Shown piece by piece: positions 27,001-34,591 of a DNA stretch of 43,292 nt. The stretch is from the IMG/VR virus record IMGVR_UViG_3300036760_000310, positions 1 to 43,292 of that record; one strand, given 5' to 3'. The notes beneath the pieces were generated by a model. That model saw only the letters and a program-made list of their open reading frames with translations, searched no databases and had not been told where the DNA came from. Made by a program: the position numbers and the translations under genes. The stretch comes from a virus. Each line of letters opens with the position of its first letter. Positions within the stretch are counted from its first letter, which is position 1.

Positions 27001-27683
27001 GTGTACGTGACGAGTAGATACGGACGATACCCAGAGGTGCTGGACTCTTGCTGGTACACGTATATATATTCCCCCGCCGGCGGACTTGTACTGGCACCAT
27101 CACGATTAGACAGCAAACAGTAAAGAGTGTTCCCCGAGCCTTTAGCTACGTACTCATTTGTCAGCACATCCGATTCATAGATAGTGTTGACATCAGCAGT
27201 CGTAGTGTCCTTCCAGGTCGTAGCTCCAGTCGCGCCAAGACACCCATCATAGTTGGCTTCACGGTTCCCAGAGGTGAGAGGACTACTCCAGGCATATTCT
27301 TTGATCTGTGCGATGAAATTGTAATTGAGTAACGTGGACTCGATTACCATTCCCAGTTTCACTTCGGTGATGGTGGCGTCACTAGGAATCGCCGCCCCGG
27401 TGGGGAACTCTAAGAACACCCTGCTGACGTAATAAACACTCCCTGACTTTTGCTGGCCGAGTTGTGCAATCTCACTGGTGGTTTGACTGTTGACTGAAGT
27501 TGACCTCGCAGTGGCATATATAGTGCTTATTCCCGTGATGCTACCATCAGTGTCGTTCCCGTAGATTGTGACCTGCGTGGCAGACGCAACCGTACCCCAC
27601 CCTCCGAGGAGAGCAAGGCACACCATCAGGCAGGCGAATGAGCGAAAGGGGGCTACATTCGGTGAAGGCCGCAAACGGCGCAT
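24090..27683 (-). CDS. Exported multi-domain Thr-Pro-linked protein, 1,197 aa
   Basis: A signal peptide is visible (basic MRRLRPS, then FACLMVCLALLGGWGTVASA). Four beta-sandwich modules resembling DNRLRE-type domains follow: about 36-228, 285-470, 560-745 and 1020-1197. Modules 2-4 begin near a Cys and end PVLELC, EVLELC or PVLDLC. They are joined by linkers of TPTPTVT-type repeats. In these linkers a hydrophobic peptide of the form RF-VPQVLLA recurs five times. Such proteins are typical of bacterial surface adhesins, and the gene is unusual inside a phage structural operon. It lies between tail gene 23740-24093 and the secreted 27717-28358. Glycan binding is suggested but not shown. Confidence 0.75.
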   Translation of the reverse strand: MRRLRPSPNVAPFRSFACLMVCLALLGGWGTVASATQVTIYGNDTDGSITGISTIYATARSTSVNSQTTSEIAQLGQQKSGSVYYVSRVFLEFPTGAAIPSDATITEVKLGMVIESTLLNYNFIAQIKEYAWSSPLTSGNREANYDGCLGATGATTWKDTTTADVNTIYESDVLTNEYVAKGSGNTLYCLLSNRDGASTSPPAGEYIYVYQQESSTSGYRPYLLVTYTQPTPTITLTPTVTPTPTTTPTPDLTSTTTPTITSTPTVTPTPTQTSTRTPAPTYTPSTWCAVGTSASFELNTPSDDGTLYAAQSFSYPNYSCSSVSTTTTQNQAGRYLSDGLFEQRMAMMRVDTTLPDGMLVVAGRLRLYGVSTAWDDARNVDIRYMNPSDWPIDIWDWTNDAWGPVANNSTAVTSLSINAYNNFALSNLALINPAGYTGFGVWIDGGQPTGINWFTWRSADNALYRPVLELCYALPTPTPTSTPTHTPAPRFVPQVLLAPSNTPTPLATATLTWTPTNTPVNTNTPASTATPTQTPTPTSTPTQTPTRTTTPTISGCTGGQTGLTVPITASTDDSFVWATSTNYAAPVCQYAVNNDVLEAARYVSGGQYYWVMSAMRFDTSVIPVGKVVAAAWLRYDVSFVAWDGANSLVVKTYDPANWPINCSDFTSTPAGTTAFSTALSALGTGIERSSFSPTLINTTGHTGFRAWVDGGQPTSDNNYNDVYIYSADYPTTMANTNGEVLELCLSDATPTPTPTVTQTPTITPTFTPTPPFFISPTPTPTPTKTPKPRFVAQVLMAYTATPTSPPTLTATPTRTWTPTRTPTAIPTATRTPTRTPTVTRTPAPKFLPQVLLALTVTPTSTITPTVTQTPTVTQTPTVTPTGSIAATSTPTETPTPTVTVTPTVTQTPTRTPAPKFALQVLLAPAATPTRTSTATPTATATPPATATPTATKTGTPRARFVPQVLVAKTDTPTATPTVTATPTETPTPAPTITPGGPTLTATTTPTITATPTLTATPTPPCFVVSIPIATSGDDGMVGKRGGTYPPTGATVVWTDANVNQVVNDFYQQAYWNTVAVMRWNTAMPYRALTATLHLTIAGMKNADGQLLMGEWLTDGLITANDYALDIADSVFVMSISYANVFPIAINFALPTAGVNMSGYTKMRIGVVGDRPTGQNEVNLYAVDADNAPVLDLCVVPQ

Positions 27684-27716
27684 GAGCGATGCTCGTACAT
27701 GGCGCGGGCCGTGCGG

Positions 27717-28358
27717 CTAGTTCGAGTAACGAATGGTCGTGCTGAGTATACCAATAGCTCCAGTAACCTCATTACCACCACATGCGATACGCTTGAGTTT
27801 GAGTGTTGCCTGGGCGCCTTGGCATGTCGTACTAGCACATGCAGACCCTGTATGTGCATCAACGATATTTTCAGGTACTGCAATAATTGTATCTGTGGGA
27901 TTGTATTGCCCCCACGTCTGTTCCGTTACGTTTGTTCCGACTCCTAAGGCGCCAAGAGAAGTCGTACGATAGTTCTGGCCCCCATACGATACCGGCCAGC
28001 TTGTGATGGACGTTTGCCAGCAAGCGACATGTCCCGAAGTGTTATCTGTTTCCGGCATATACTCGACGACAACATACAGGTATGAAGCAGAGTTTGCCGC
28101 GCTATAGTCGTTCTGCACATTGAAATGGAAATACACCGTATCCGCAGTTGTCGTCGTGCAATCTGCCACGGTGTATGGTTGACCATTTGTACCTGGTGAT
28201 GCAGCATTTGCCGCACACGGAGTCGTTGTACCATACTCTGCTTGTCCGCCTTGTATATATACAAAGCTAGGTGCAGCCCATGCCCTCGGCACCGCCACCG
28301 TCATCACGAGAAGGGCCGCACACGCAACCCCAATGAGTCGTCGAATGAATGCTGTCAT
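27717..28358 (-). CDS. Exported protein with four or more Cys, 213 aa
   Basis: The start at 28358 has CGGAGTGACA upstream. The signal peptide is MTAFIRRLIGVACAALLVM, then TVAVPRAWA, cleaved before APSF. The mature part is strand-rich with paired Cys (TTPCAANAAS, VADCTTTT, ACASTTCQG, RIACGG) and ends ILSTTIRYSN. It resembles secreted beta-sandwich surface proteins. It is next to two other exported proteins. Family not recognised. Confidence 0.65.
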   Translation of the reverse strand: MTAFIRRLIGVACAALLVMTVAVPRAWAAPSFVYIQGGQAEYGTTTPCAANAASPGTNGQPYTVADCTTTTADTVYFHFNVQNDYSAANSASYLYVVVEYMPETDNTSGHVACWQTSITSWPVSYGGQNYRTTSLGALGVGTNVTEQTWGQYNPTDTIIAVPENIVDAHTGSACASTTCQGAQATLKLKRIACGGNEVTGAIGILSTTIRYSN

Positions 28359-28475
28359 TGTCACTCCGCGTGCCACTCCCCGTCGCAGCGTGCCCCGTCT
28401 ATGCACGCACCGCTGATGGATGGCCTCCGAAGCGCACGGGGAACGCGCCCGGTCCACCAGCGGCACGCTGTCTTC

Positions 28476-29390
28476 TTACGTTGGCGTCGGGCTCGGTGAT
28501 TGTGTCGGTGTCCTAGTCGGTGTCGGTGTCGGCGTCGGAACCGTCGTTGGCGTGTGCGTCCAGGTGGGCGTCGGCGCGTTCGTTGGCCACGGAGTGCGTG
28601 TCTTTGCCGGCCCTGCCGTCGGAGTCGGCGTGAAGCAGTTCGGCAACTCACCTTGCTCCACAACCCACACGGGGATCGGCGTAGCGCTTCCAACACACTG
28701 GAACGGTTGTTCTGCCGTCGATCGACCCTTGTAACCGTTGTCGACGCCGAAGCGCAGTGGCGAGCTGGCGATCACGGGCACCCAATCGGCTTCCGCGCTT
28801 GCGACAGGACCACAAAGCAGATTCCCCGACGTGTCCGTACTACGCAGCTCCAGGAGCCAGCGACCAGAGGGCGCGCCTACTCCACTGGCGGTGGCGTTCA
28901 TCAGGTATTTCGTGGTGCGGCTACCCACACCGGCAACACCACGGCACAACGCAGTGGGAGTTGGCGTAACGGTCGGGGTGAAGGTGCGCGTGGGCGTTTC
29001 GGTCGGGGTGAAGGTATGCGTGGGCGTGAAGGTCAGGGTCGGCGTGAACGTCGGTGTCGCGGTGTGCGTTGGCGTTACGGTTGGCGTTTCGGTCGGCGTT
29101 TCGGTTGGCGTCTCGGTCTGCCCAAGGGCGGCACCAGCCGCAATGAGGCTGAGAAAACAGACAACGACCGTCTTGCTGGCGAACTCACGGAGTTTCTTGA
29201 TGGGCATCTTCGGATCTCCAGCCTGGGGGTGTCCGGCTTTCGCGCGCCCGTAGGCGGCGCCCATGTAGCGCCGCTGCTTTTTGGAGACGGCAGGGTTGCA
29301 GCTCAACTCTTTGGCGATCTCACCACAGCCCTGGGCAAAATGCGCGTGCGCTTTGGCCATGGCCTTGTCAGCCATCGGCGGCTGAGGCAT
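28476..29390 (-). CDS. Thr-Pro-rich protein with internal signal peptide, 304 aa
   Basis: From 29390 the frame gives a short soluble part (MADKAMAKAHAHFAQ, SKKQRRYMGAAYGRAKAG) and, from residue 62, a complete signal peptide beginning MPIKKLREFASKTVVVCF. That internal ATG (29207) has GGAGATCC upstream, so the exported form may start there. The mature part holds [11 protein letters not shown] repeats, a Cys-containing domain (about 160-260) and a TPT-rich end. No stop separates the two parts. The upstream piece has the SKKQRRYM motif of small phage proteins. Which start is used is uncertain; both may be real. Confidence 0.6.
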   Translation of the reverse strand: MPQPPMADKAMAKAHAHFAQGCGEIAKELSCNPAVSKKQRRYMGAAYGRAKAGHPQAGDPKMPIKKLREFASKTVVVCFLSLIAAGAALGQTETPTETPTETPTVTPTHTATPTFTPTLTFTPTHTFTPTETPTRTFTPTVTPTPTALCRGVAGVGSRTTKYLMNATASGVGAPSGRWLLELRSTDTSGNLLCGPVASAEADWVPVIASSPLRFGVDNGYKGRSTAEQPFQCVGSATPIPVWVVEQGELPNCFTPTPTAGPAKTRTPWPTNAPTPTWTHTPTTVPTPTPTPTRTPTQSPSPTPT

Positions 29391-29415
29391 GCGATGTTTT
29401 TCACGCACGTCACCC

Positions 29416-30078
29416 TCACGCCGCCACGCGCGGTACGTCGACCGCCGCCGGCTGTTCGTCCAGGAGGCTGTAAGGGTACGAGAGGCGCTGATAGTGGACG
29501 AGGCGCGGGTTCTCGTCGACATCGAGTTCCTTGGTCCATACATCATAGACCGCGTTGTCGAGGACTTCGAGATGTTCAACCGGAAGCACAGTGGCATCGC
29601 CGCGCCGCACAATGAGAAGATTGCCGTTTACTCCGAGGGGTACCGGCCAATTTTGGGCGGGATCCTCGTGCGTATGGATGAGCACTGTGCACAGTCCGCC
29701 TTTGGTGCGAATGCGATCGTAGGTGCTCCGCCGCTCCATAGCCGCCTGAATCAGCGCGACTTCGCGCGCAACGGCAGAATAGCCGCCCCTATCTTTCGCT
29801 ATCTTCTGGACCAGTTCCATATTCTCGGCCAACTGCTCCTCGAGGAGTTTGATCTTGCGTTCCAGTCTGGAAGTCGGATCTTCCGGTGGCGGTGCCTGTG
29901 CGTCGGCGAGCGCCTCACGTTCTTCGATCTGGGCAGGGGTTGCCCCGACGTACTGGTCCATCGGCCCGTCGAGCTTCCGATCTTCCGCCTGTATCTCGGC
30001 GATGATCTCGCCCAGCGGTTTGTTGAGATCGAAGGGTGCCCCAGATGGGAGGCCCCCTGCTTTGTCAGGCTTGGCCAT
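29416..30078 (-). CDS. Hypothetical head-region protein, 220 aa
   Basis: The protein begins MAKPDKAGGLPSGAPFDLNK. The N-terminal half is helical (KPLGEIIAEIQAEDRKLD, then RLERKIKLLEEQLAENMEL) and coiled-coil-like; the second half is strand-rich (LCTVLIHTHEDP, NLLIVRRGDATVLPVEHLEV). It lies directly after the possible decoration protein. A head completion or minor head protein is possible. No family recognised. Confidence 0.55.
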   Translation of the reverse strand: MAKPDKAGGLPSGAPFDLNKPLGEIIAEIQAEDRKLDGPMDQYVGATPAQIEEREALADAQAPPPEDPTSRLERKIKLLEEQLAENMELVQKIAKDRGGYSAVAREVALIQAAMERRSTYDRIRTKGGLCTVLIHTHEDPAQNWPVPLGVNGNLLIVRRGDATVLPVEHLEVLDNAVYDVWTKELDVDENPRLVHYQRLSYPYSLLDEQPAAVDVPRVAA

Positions 30079-30082
30079 AGGC

Positions 30083-30577
30083 TCAGCGGTTGCCGCGGAA
30101 CGCGATCACCAGGTTGTACCCGCTGGCGACCTGATGGTCGGCAGGAATGGCAAGGCCCGCTTGGGTCGTGAACGGGATCTGGTTCACAGTGTCGGCTTCG
30201 CCTACTGGCAACCCGACCATGCTCACATGCTTCGGATCGCTGTCGCCCGTTTCCGGTCCTGCCTCACTCGTATCGACGCCGTTCAGGTAGCGCTGGTTCG
30301 CGGCATCGTAGGTGATGCGGTCGCCGCCGGCATAGAGACCGATGCTGGAGGTGTCACGGGTCATGATGCCACTGCTGCCCGTATGGAGCAGCCCCAGCAA
30401 CAGCGCCCACTGGCTAAACGAGGCATTGTTGGCCCAGTAGCGGAACAGTGGGTTAGTCCCGCCGTGATCCTCGATGATGATGGCGAAGTCCGGCTCGAAA
30501 CCGAACATCACGTTGACGATGCCGGCCGAGCTGGCCTTGGACTTGAACTGTGCGATGGCAATGTCGCTGATCAACAT
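30083..30577 (-). CDS. Possible capsid decoration protein, 164 aa
   Basis: The protein begins MLISDIAIAQFKSKASSAGI and is strand-rich with FGFEPDFAIIIEDHGGTNPL, a Ser/Thr-rich middle and VASGYNLVIAFRGNR at the end. It follows the capsid gene by twelve bases with a strong ribosome site (GTAAGGAGAAGG). Genes in this slot often encode head cement or decoration proteins; this is a positional inference. Confidence 0.5.
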   Translation of the reverse strand: MLISDIAIAQFKSKASSAGIVNVMFGFEPDFAIIIEDHGGTNPLFRYWANNASFSQWALLLGLLHTGSSGIMTRDTSSIGLYAGGDRITYDAANQRYLNGVDTSEAGPETGDSDPKHVSMVGLPVGEADTVNQIPFTTQAGLAIPADHQVASGYNLVIAFRGNR

Positions 30578-30589
30578 GGGACCTTCTCC

Positions 30590-31624
30590 TTACGCGGTCT
30601 TCAGGGCCGCTGTGACTTCGCCGCGCACCATGAAGGTTTCATTCAGGCGCCGGCGTGCTCCGGTGTGCTTCCAACCGGAGGTGCCAATCTGGTTCAGAGG
30701 ATCGCTCGGACCCCCAGACCCGATCGGCTTGATGATGTTCTCCAACGACATGCCCTCCAGGGGCACCGCCGCGATCGCCCCCTCGGCAAACGCCAGGATG
30801 CTGTAAACGTCGGCGTTGCCGGAGGTCGATTTCACATCGCCACTGACCGTGCCGCCGCCGCCGCGGAAGACCTTCGCGCCGCCCTGCGCGTCTCCGGTCC
30901 CGCCACTAGAAGCGAGGAATCGCAGTTCGCGCCAGGCGCCCACTTCGGCTTCCATCACCGGGCCTTGGCTCGCGTACTCCACGACCGGGGTGTACTCGGT
31001 CAAGCCTTCCAGGGTCCGCACCACGTCGGGGTGCGTGATGACCCAGAAGGCCGGGCGGATACCCACTGTCGAAACCTTCACGCCGGCTGTGACCATTTCC
31101 GTGAAGCGCGAGGCGTTGGCATTGAACAGAGCGTTGATCATCCGGTCAAGCAGCCCCGCGTCAACCTTGTGGGTTGTCGTGGTCAACTGTGCTCGGCTCG
31201 CCGCTGTGCCGCCGTAGAAAACGTTGGTTCCAGCGTTGGCCTCTTCGCGCATCAGCACGTCGATGGTTTGTGCCGCCTGCTCGCCTAGGAGCTTGCTGTA
31301 GTCGTTGAGCAACGGGTGATCGATGGTGGCCTTGATCAAGTCAGCCACCGTCACATAGTCGCCGTATTGCTGGATGCGCACGTTAATGTCGGTGTGACTG
31401 ACCTTTTTCCCACTCGGGGGTACGCCCTCGACCAGTGGCACAGTCGCCAGGCCAAGCGGCTCCAGCCGGCGGAAGACGATGGTGTTCCCGCTCTTTTGCT
31501 TGAGCGATCGCCGCTCCGCCACGCGCGAATGTACCAGCAACGGCAAAGCCCGCGCGAGGAGCTTGCGGTCGAAGTAGGTCTGTACCACCGGGGGGATTAC
31601 ACCAGTATCTGTCAATACGCCCAT
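30590..31624 (-). CDS. Major capsid protein, N4 gp56-like
   Basis: A 344-residue HK97-fold capsid protein of the N4 gp56 group. Characteristic pieces are QTYFDRKLLARALPLLVH near the N-terminus, KQKSGNTIVFRRLEPLGLAT, PLVEGVPPSGKKVSHTDINV, QQYGDYVTVADLIKATIDHP, and the C-terminal EIxG-type stretch replaced here by GWKHTGARRRLNETFMVRGEV. A strong ribosome site (AGAGGTGAAAG) precedes the start. It lies after the scaffold-like and portal genes, the usual head gene order. High confidence. Confidence 0.85.
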   Translation of the reverse strand: MGVLTDTGVIPPVVQTYFDRKLLARALPLLVHSRVAERRSLKQKSGNTIVFRRLEPLGLATVPLVEGVPPSGKKVSHTDINVRIQQYGDYVTVADLIKATIDHPLLNDYSKLLGEQAAQTIDVLMREEANAGTNVFYGGTAASRAQLTTTTHKVDAGLLDRMINALFNANASRFTEMVTAGVKVSTVGIRPAFWVITHPDVVRTLEGLTEYTPVVEYASQGPVMEAEVGAWRELRFLASSGGTGDAQGGAKVFRGGGGTVSGDVKSTSGNADVYSILAFAEGAIAAVPLEGMSLENIIKPIGSGGPSDPLNQIGTSGWKHTGARRRLNETFMVRGEVTAALKTA

Positions 31625-31634
31625 CTTTCACCTC

Positions 31635-32627
31635 TCAAGCGCCACTACCATGGCGCCGCTCAAATTCTTTGAATTCCGTGTCGTTCATGTTCCAGATTGC
31701 TTCGGAGTCTACCTTGATGCGCTTCGTGCCCGGCCCTGCCTCACGCAGTATCTGCGAGGCGCCGCGCTCGGCCGCCTGCTGGATCTTGTGCGTCACGTCC
31801 TGCTGGGCATCGGCTGCAGTTCCCGCCGCGTCGAAGATTGCCTTCAGGGCCGCGACGTCGTTGCCCTTGTGGCGACTGCGCAATTCAAGAAAGGCCGCGC
31901 TGTACATCTCCGCCACTGCCGGGTTGTCGGGGTGGAGCATCGCAACGGCAGAGCGCAAAGCTGGATTCGTCTGGTATGCGGGCTCGAGATGTTTGGTGCG
32001 GAGGCTGTCGTAATCCAGGCCGCCGGGAAACGCTGTCGCGCTGAACTGGCCGCGCGCTTCGGCCTCCGAAGATGCACGCCGCGCCTCTTGCGAGAGCTGC
32101 ATGCGCAGATCGCCGAAACCGCGCTCGATCATCCACTGATTGTACTGCAACAATTCCTCGGCGGTTGCTTCACCGGACTTCAGTCGCTCGATGTCGATCG
32201 GCGGCTTGGCAGCCGCTTCATTCAGGCGCCGGCTCCGTTCGTCGATGAGCGGCGCAAACTGCGACCGCATTTCGTTGACGAGTCGCGTCAGTTGCTGATT
32301 TTGCGCCTGAAGATCTTGCGGGCTGAATGGAGCAGGAGACGGGGCAGCCACGGGACCTGGAGCAGATGAGGGAGGAGGACCAGTTACGCCCTCTGCCGTA
32401 GCGGGTTCCGAGCTGCCCTCGGGAGGAAAGTCGAATTCAATAGTTGGTTCGGGGGGAGTTTCTGTCCCGCCTTCCGTTCCGGATGCCGCCGGCGTACTGC
32501 CGTCCTCTGGAGCCCCACCGCGAAGCAGCGGGATTGTGGTTCCTGGGTAACAGAGCGGGAGTCGCAGGCTCATGGTGTTAGGTATGGCCAAGTTTTTGTC
32601 GTGCGCAAGGATTTCTGTCACTTTCAT
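31635..32627 (-). CDS. Scaffold-like protein with YPGT leader, 330 aa
   Basis: The start at 32627 overlaps the portal stop (ATGA). The protein begins MKVTEILAHDKNLAIPNTM, then SLRLPLCYPGTTIPLLRGG. A Pro/Ala/Glu-rich disordered part follows (about 40-110), then a long charged helical part (QDLQAQNQQLTRLVNEMRSQ, then SRRLNEAAAKPP) and a helical C-terminus ending EFKEFERRHGSGA. Position between portal and capsid, high Gln/Glu/Ala content and helical form are typical of phage scaffolding proteins. ATG at 32573 is a possible later start. The YPGTxIxLxRGG stretch also occurs in 16427-17548. Confidence 0.65.
   Translation of the reverse strand: MKVTEILAHDKNLAIPNTMSLRLPLCYPGTTIPLLRGGAPEDGSTPAASGTEGGTETPPEPTIEFDFPPEGSSEPATAEGVTGPPPSSAPGPVAAPSPAPFSPQDLQAQNQQLTRLVNEMRSQFAPLIDERSRRLNEAAAKPPIDIERLKSGEATAEELLQYNQWMIERGFGDLRMQLSQEARRASSEAEARGQFSATAFPGGLDYDSLRTKHLEPAYQTNPALRSAVAMLHPDNPAVAEMYSAAFLELRSRHKGNDVAALKAIFDAAGTAADAQQDVTHKIQQAAERGASQILREAGPGTKRIKVDSEAIWNMNDTEFKEFERRHGSGA
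32604..32620 (-). repeat. Copy 2 of the TGACAGAAATCCTTGCG junction motif
   Basis: Minus-strand TGACAGAAATCCTTGCG, three bases after the portal stop and inside the first codons of the scaffold-like gene, where it encodes the VTEILA part of MKVTEILA. It matches copy 1 over 17 bases and copy 3 over 15 bases. Confidence 0.85.
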
Positions 32628-34555
32628 GATGTGGGAGTTGATGGTGCCGATGGCGGAGGAGGCATTCCGCCCCCCATTTCCGCCTGTATCCTGGCATTCG
32701 CAAAAGCGAGAATTTTTGCCGCGTCGTCCTCGTCGATGATGCCAGCCTCTTGGCCGCGAGAGATGAGCACCTCGGGTGGAATGAAGCCGGGATATTCGCG
32801 GGCAATCTCGCGCAGCGTGTTGAACATCGTCATACGCAGGCTCGGCTCCCACGGCTTCGTGTCGTCAATCACGGTGTCGTACTCGGCGAGCATCGCATCC
32901 TGAAGGATCGTTTGTACGTCGTCGCCGACGCTTGTCAGCATCCCTTGCACCTGTCCGGTCTTGTCGCGTGCCGCCATTGTGCCGAGAATGCGGATCGCCT
33001 TCGAGACGGGCATGTACTGTTGGATTGCCTTCACCATGAACTTGATCGCCGGTTCCTTGTCGTCGCGGAAGGAATCGATCAAAGGCTCCTGGGAAACCAC
33101 GCCGGGGCGCTGGATCGCTTCGACGTGCTTGGCGGAGGTCGTGTAACCGGGCGCGGCTGGTGCGAGGGCGCGCGTGCTGATTATCTCGGCCATTTCCTGA
33201 TCGCATTTCTGATCGAGGAAGACGAGCGTCTGCGGTAACTCGGGAGGCTTGATCGCCGTGGGCATGATGTCCTCGTAGGGAATCTGCGCTCCACTGCCAT
33301 TGGCGAAGTTTTCGATGTCTTCGGTCTTGGCGCCGCCGATCTTACGGTTGAAAAACCCAGATATGGGCATGCGGTGAATGATCTCAACCGTCGTCGAGCG
33401 GGTCTTGTTCTTCTGGCGCTGCGGATCCTTCAGTGGTTCGACAATGCCAAACGGATTCTGCCAGAAGTAGTAGGCGGTCGCTGGGAATATAGGGAACTGC
33501 GCTTCGTCGAATGGGCTCGACTCGTCGGACAGGAGCAGGTCATTCAAAACGGTCGCCACCCGTATCTGCGTGACTGGCCGTTCGATGAACTGGAAGTGCT
33601 CCGTCTCTGCCGGGTAGCGTCGAGCGCGGTCACGCAGTGACTTGACGCGATCTTGATCACCCTCGATTTGGCCGTCGATGGAGTTGCGAGCAACGGTGAC
33701 GGTGACACGTCGCTTGTACCAGGTCTCTAGCACGCGAATACGCTGCGTGTCTGGGTCCCAAAATAGGCGCTCGCCAGACCATGAATCCCCTGCGCTCTCT
33801 GCCGTGCCGCCGTTGTTGCCTATGACGACACCTCCCTCGGTCAGCCATTCACCAAACTGTTTCGCTATCTCCTCATGGTACATTGACCAGCGATCTTGCG
33901 CCTTGGGTCGCGTAAACCACGTTGCATGAATCACGTACTCCGCGTCGGACCACTCCTGATCAAACCAGTTGGGATCGGCGTAGATCGACAGCGGATGCGC
34001 GCGAGTCCAGTCCGGCCGGCCGTCAGGTTCTACCTCATAATCCATGACGATCTTCCAGTAGCCCAGGCCGGTGATGATTTTGTCGAGAAAGATGCGTGAG
34101 TCCTTCTTCCGCTCGTGGCTCTGTTTGCTCACGTACTTCAGCAAGAGGCTCATGAGTTCCGCACCGCGTGGGTTCTGCCCAGAGAAGGGCAGCAACGTGG
34201 CCTGGGTGCGCGCTTGACGCTGCATGCCAGCCAGGAGGAGTATCGGGCTGAGAATTTTGTTGATCACCAGGTGCGGGCGTTGCACGGTTGCGTTGTCGAG
34301 CGTGCTGAGGTCATCTTGATCCCACTGCTCGTTGCCCGCAAACTGGTAACTTTCGATCGCTCGTGTGCGCCAAGTCTGCGTGGTCCGCGCGGAGTTGCGA
34401 TACCACTCGTGTACCTGAGCGACAAACTTTCGCCGCCCGTCAGGAGTATCGGCGCCCTCTTCGTCTTGCGTCCTCGACGTTGCGCCGCCAGTCACGACGG
34501 AAGGTTGATAGCCAAACTGGCGCTGCGAGGCTTCGACGCCCATGCAATACCACAT
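32624..34555 (-). CDS. Portal protein, P22-like
   Basis: A 643-residue protein. The region around TTQTWRTRAIESYQFAGNEQ, WDQDDLSTLDNATVQRPHLV and GLGYWKIVMDYEVEPDGRPD is typical of P22-type portals, as is a later QKCDQEMAEIISTRALAPAA segment. It ends with a Pro-rich tail (MPPPPSAPSTPTS). The portal forms the ring through which DNA is packaged and ejected. The start may be ATG 34555 (MWYCMGVEAS) or ATG 34543. It follows the large terminase after 33 bases that hold copy 3 of the junction repeat. Confidence 0.85.
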   Translation of the reverse strand: MWYCMGVEASQRQFGYQPSVVTGGATSRTQDEEGADTPDGRRKFVAQVHEWYRNSARTTQTWRTRAIESYQFAGNEQWDQDDLSTLDNATVQRPHLVINKILSPILLLAGMQRQARTQATLLPFSGQNPRGAELMSLLLKYVSKQSHERKKDSRIFLDKIITGLGYWKIVMDYEVEPDGRPDWTRAHPLSIYADPNWFDQEWSDAEYVIHATWFTRPKAQDRWSMYHEEIAKQFGEWLTEGGVVIGNNGGTAESAGDSWSGERLFWDPDTQRIRVLETWYKRRVTVTVARNSIDGQIEGDQDRVKSLRDRARRYPAETEHFQFIERPVTQIRVATVLNDLLLSDESSPFDEAQFPIFPATAYYFWQNPFGIVEPLKDPQRQKNKTRSTTVEIIHRMPISGFFNRKIGGAKTEDIENFANGSGAQIPYEDIMPTAIKPPELPQTLVFLDQKCDQEMAEIISTRALAPAAPGYTTSAKHVEAIQRPGVVSQEPLIDSFRDDKEPAIKFMVKAIQQYMPVSKAIRILGTMAARDKTGQVQGMLTSVGDDVQTILQDAMLAEYDTVIDDTKPWEPSLRMTMFNTLREIAREYPGFIPPEVLISRGQEAGIIDEDDAAKILAFANARIQAEMGGGMPPPPSAPSTPTS

Positions 34556-34574
34556 GGACTGTCAAACCCTTAGC

Positions 34575-34591
34575 CGCAAGGATTTCTGTTA
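34575..34591 (-). repeat. Copy 3 of the junction motif (TAACAGAAATCCTTGCG)
   Basis: Minus-strand TAACAGAAATCCTTGCG, in which TAA is the stop codon of the large terminase gene. It lies 19 bases before the portal start. In another frame it belongs to a stretch reading QLTEILAAKGLTV from GTG at 34604 that overlaps the portal gene. Confidence 0.85.

Noticed and set aside
27653-27715. Short minus frame MYEHRSCAVCGLHRM near the start of the 1,197-residue gene
   Set aside because: Only fifteen codons, no ribosome site; the two Cys could be chance.
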